From Clostridia bacterium (lineage in GTDB: Bacteria > Bacillota > Clostridia > Christensenellales > CAG-138): DNA of 64,000 nucleotides. The notes below the pieces were generated by a model. It was given only the letters and a program-made list of their open reading frames with translations, was not told the origin of the DNA and searched no databases. The position numbers were made by a program, and so were the translations under genes. The DNA is taken from positions 132,433 to 196,432 of the forward strand of contig JAGACA010000007.1 of assembly GCA_017614315.1 (NCBI GenBank), given 5' to 3'. Positions 61,688 to 64,000 of the stretch are shown piece by piece (position 1 is the first letter of the stretch; each line of letters opens with the position of its first letter).

Positions 61688-62722
61688 ATGCAGCACGAGA
61701 TCAGCGCTCCGGCGCCGCTTTTGAAGGACGACGGCTCGCTCACGGAAGCGGGCTACGCTACCTATCCGATACTCGTTTACGACCGCTCGCTCGTAAAGGG
61801 CGGCAGGAGCCGCATAAAGGAATGGGACTATTACCTGATCTATAACGACAGGTACGCCGTCGCGCTCACCGCCGACGACAATTCCTACATGGGCATGATG
61901 AGTGTGTCGTTCATCGACTTCGAGAAACGCTCCGAGATAACGAAAAGCGTGATACTGCCCTTCACCGGCGGCAGGATCGGCTTCCCGTCCTCGTCCTCCG
62001 CGGGAGACATTCATTACGATTCCCGCAGGGTAAAGCTCAGCTTCACCCATGAGGACGGCGGCCGCAGGCTCAAGGTGCTGTTCAAAAAGTTCAAGGACAG
62101 GGAGGACTTCGAATGCGATCTCTTCCTCGACGACGAGCCGCGCGACTCCATGGTCATCGCGACGCCCTTCCCGAAAAAGAGCACGGCGTTCTATTATAAC
62201 CAAAAGATAATCGCCATGCGCGCCTCGGGCACGGTATGGCACGACCGCAAAAAATTCAAATTCACGCCCGGCAACACATATGGGCTCCTCGATTGGGGCA
62301 GGGGCGTGTGGACGTACGACAATACCTGGTACTGGTCGGCAGCGCAGGGCACGGTCGGCGGCGTGAAGTTCGGCTTCAACCTCGGGTACGGCTTCGGCGA
62401 TACGAGCGCCGCGTCCGAGAATATGCTGTTCGTAAACGGCATAGCTCACAAGCTCGAGGGAGTCACGTTCAACATCCCCGCCGACGCGAACGGCAGGGAC
62501 GACTACCTGAAGCCTTGGACGTTCACATCGACCGACGGCAGGCTCGAGCTCGACTTCGTGCCGATACTCGACCGAAAGGCCAAGACCTCGCTCGGCATAA
62601 TCATGAGCGATCAGCACCAGGTATTCGGACGCTTCTCCGGCACGGTGATAACAGACGGCGGAGAAAAGCTCGAAATAAAGGATCTTCTCGGCTTTGCCGA
62701 AAAGGTCAGGAACAAATGGTAA
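61688..62722 (+). CDS. DUF2804 protein
   Basis: A 344-residue protein matching DUF2804, with a start ISAPAPLLKDDGSLTEAGYA and the conserved SRIKEWDYYLIYN, GLLDWGRGVWTYDNTWYW and FNLGYGFGDTSAASENM. It has no signal peptide or membrane helix. The family is widespread in bacteria and fungi with no established activity; the beta-rich pattern hints at a lipid- or ligand-binding fold. It is 16 bases downstream of the ABC exporter. Confidence 0.9.
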   Translation: MQHEISAPAPLLKDDGSLTEAGYATYPILVYDRSLVKGGRSRIKEWDYYLIYNDRYAVALTADDNSYMGMMSVSFIDFEKRSEITKSVILPFTGGRIGFPSSSSAGDIHYDSRRVKLSFTHEDGGRRLKVLFKKFKDREDFECDLFLDDEPRDSMVIATPFPKKSTAFYYNQKIIAMRASGTVWHDRKKFKFTPGNTYGLLDWGRGVWTYDNTWYWSAAQGTVGGVKFGFNLGYGFGDTSAASENMLFVNGIAHKLEGVTFNIPADANGRDDYLKPWTFTSTDGRLELDFVPILDRKAKTSLGIIMSDQHQVFGRFSGTVITDGGEKLEIKDLLGFAEKVRNKW

Positions 62723-62749
62723 TAATCAGACGAAAGGATCGTAAGCATA

Positions 62750-63766
62750 ATGGAAAAACTGCTTGACCGGCTCAAAAAGATCATATCGATCGACAGCCCC
62801 ACCGGCTTTACCAAAAAGGCGGCGGACTATACCATGGAAACGCTCCGCGAGCTCGGCTACTCGCCCGAGATGACCACCAAGGGCTGCGTGCTCTGCTGTC
62901 TCGGCGGCGAGGGAGACCCCGTAGTGTTTTCCGCTCATCTCGACACCCTCGGCGGCATGGTCGCAGAGGTCAAGGGCAACGGCAGACTGAGGCTGACCCG
63001 CATAGGCGGCATGATGGCGAACAACGCCGAGTGCGAGAACGCCAGGGTCTATACCCGCGGCGGCAAGGTGTACGAGGGCTGCTTCCAGATGAACGATCCG
63101 AGCGTGCACGTCAACGGCGAATACGCGAAACAGGAACGCAACTGGGACAACATGGAGCTGGTGCTCGACGAGAAGACGAATTCGAAGGACGATACCGAAA
63201 AGCTCGGGATCGCGACCGGCGACTATGTCTGCTTCGATCCGAGGTTCCGCGTCACGGAGTCCGGCTATATCAAGAGCCGCTTCCTCGACGATAAGCTCAG
63301 CGTCGCGATACTCCTCGACTACGCAAGGCGCATTAAGGAAGAAAACCTCGCGCTCTCCCGCAAGGTCTATATCTATATCACCGTGTTCGAGGAGGTCGGC
63401 CACGGCTGCGCCTCCGGGATCCCCGCGGACGCGAAGGACATCATCAGCGTCGACATGGGCTGCGTCGGCATGGGCCTTGCCTGCCGCGAGGATCAGGTCT
63501 CGATCTGCGTCAAGGATTCCGCCGGCCCGTATAACTACGAACTCACCGGCGAACTCATCGGCACGGCGAAGAAGCTCGGGCTCGATTATGCGCTCGACGT
63601 GTATCCGTATTACGGCTCCGACGCGGACGCCGCGCTCGGCGCGGGCTACGATCTGAGACACGGGCTGATCGGCGCGGGCGTTTACGCGTCCCACGGCTAC
63701 GAACGCTCCCACGTAAAGGGCGCGGAGAACACGCTCAAGCTCGTAATGGGGCTGACAGTAAAATAA
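62750..63766 (+). CDS. M42 family aminopeptidase-like protein
   Basis: A 338-residue dizinc peptidase of the M42 (glutamyl/leucyl aminopeptidase, FrvX-like) family. Metal and catalytic residues are in FSAHLDTLGG (His), SRFLDDKLSVAILLDY (bridging Asp), FEEVGHG (Glu pair), SVDMG (Asp) and GVYASHGYERSH (His). M42 enzymes act as tetrahedral dodecamers on short peptides. A weak ribosome binding site (ACGAAAGG) precedes the ATG; it is 27 bases after the DUF2804 gene. Confidence 0.94.
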   Translation: MEKLLDRLKKIISIDSPTGFTKKAADYTMETLRELGYSPEMTTKGCVLCCLGGEGDPVVFSAHLDTLGGMVAEVKGNGRLRLTRIGGMMANNAECENARVYTRGGKVYEGCFQMNDPSVHVNGEYAKQERNWDNMELVLDEKTNSKDDTEKLGIATGDYVCFDPRFRVTESGYIKSRFLDDKLSVAILLDYARRIKEENLALSRKVYIYITVFEEVGHGCASGIPADAKDIISVDMGCVGMGLACREDQVSICVKDSAGPYNYELTGELIGTAKKLGLDYALDVYPYYGSDADAALGAGYDLRHGLIGAGVYASHGYERSHVKGAENTLKLVMGLTVK

Positions 63767-63819
63767 TGCTCCCGCCGTGCCGGGAACGCGCGGGTGAAAA
63801 CAACGACAAGGGCTTGTAA

Positions 63820-64000
63820 ATGAAAAAATCGACTTCGAGGATAATCGTAATCTCAGCGCTGATCGCGGTCATACTGATGTTCGCGTTCTTCCTTAAGGAC
63901 ATCCTGATACCGTACATCAGGCTCGAGCTCGCGCACGATCTTGACGGCGCGAAGGAGCTCCTCATCTCAAAGGGCGTGCTCGGGCTCCTCACCGTTGTAC
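63820..64000 (+). CDS. TVP38/TMEM64-like (VTT-domain) membrane protein, 5' part only
   Basis: The window ends 60 codons into the frame. The visible part has a basic start, a hydrophobic segment (IIVISALIAVILMFAFFL) and then DGAKELLISKG, which matches the start of TVP38/TMEM64-type proteins. Family members belong to the DedA/VTT superfamily involved in lipid scrambling or transport. A fuller call needs the next part. Spacing of 53 bases from the M42 gene suggests a separate transcript is possible. Confidence 0.62.
   Translation, partial: MKKSTSRIIVISALIAVILMFAFFLKDILIPYIRLELAHDLDGAKELLISKGVLGLLTVV

Noticed and set aside
1..64000. CRISPR arrays, transposases, phage or toxin-antitoxin loci
   Set aside because: I found no regularly spaced repeats and no recognisable transposase, integrase, capsid or toxin genes on either strand.

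Overview
The window looks like chromosomal DNA of an uncultured, GC-rich anaerobic member of the Clostridia. The evidence is a Firmicutes-type division cluster (mraZ-rsmH-ftsL-ftsI), an IreB/RuvX/DUF1292 locus, CdaA/CdaR, RNase J, a SpoIIP homologue, ferredoxin-type proteins, a dockerin-bearing secreted protein, and strong Shine-Dalgarno sequences with sigma-A promoters. A gut or rumen origin is an inference from the dockerin protein and the overall gene set; I cannot name the genus. I see no transposase, integrase, phage gene or CRISPR array, so this appears to be mostly core genome.

Layout. 1-3325 (minus): start of the division/cell-wall cluster, running off the left edge inside the FtsI/SpoVD-type penicillin-binding protein. 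3636-5144 (plus): HerA-like ATPase. 5310-15265 (minus): VanZ-like protein, MATE transporter, a membrane protein, the DUF1292-ruvX-aldo/keto reductase-ireB operon, thiI with its cysteine desulfurase, and a class A PBP with a cysteine-rich tail. 15503-27225 (plus): cdaA-cdaR, a COG2509 flavoprotein, a P-loop ATPase, a SLOG protein, an ABC-F ATPase, RNase J, YlbF-like protein, MltG and a U32 protein. 27280-33735 (plus): a phosphoglycerate kinase-triosephosphate isomerase fusion, gpmI, a zinc-ribbon membrane protein, secG, a decayed duplicate of the smpB start, smpB and tmRNA. 34036-43326: an ABC exporter, acetyltransferase, HD protein, XRE regulator, second MATE protein, HAD phosphatase, a zinc-ribbon protein, efp, an M24 peptidase and spoIIP. 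43370-55603: a second zinc-ribbon membrane protein, GT2, a small ferredoxin with pncB, an ECF sigma/anti-sigma pair, GDPD, thymidylate kinase-like protein, HflX, an alanine/sodium symporter, and a lipoate ligase-M20 amidohydrolase fusion. 55864-64000: tRNA-Glu, the dockerin protein, glyA, an ABC exporter, a DUF2804 protein, an M42 peptidase and the start of a TVP38/TMEM64-type membrane protein.

How the genes fit together. Envelope construction recurs (FtsI, FtsL, PBP1A, MltG, CdaA/CdaR, SpoIIP, MATE and ABC exporters). Translation quality control is also well represented (SmpB/tmRNA, HflX, ABC-F, EF-P, ThiI, RNase J), and lower glycolysis sits in one string (pgk-tpi, gpmI). The most unusual items are the lipoate ligase-M20 fusion, which may be a single-chain lipoate salvage enzyme; two genes whose promoter geometry predicts leaderless mRNAs; the partial smpB duplication; the PGK-TIM fusion; and the three-repeat dockerin surface protein.
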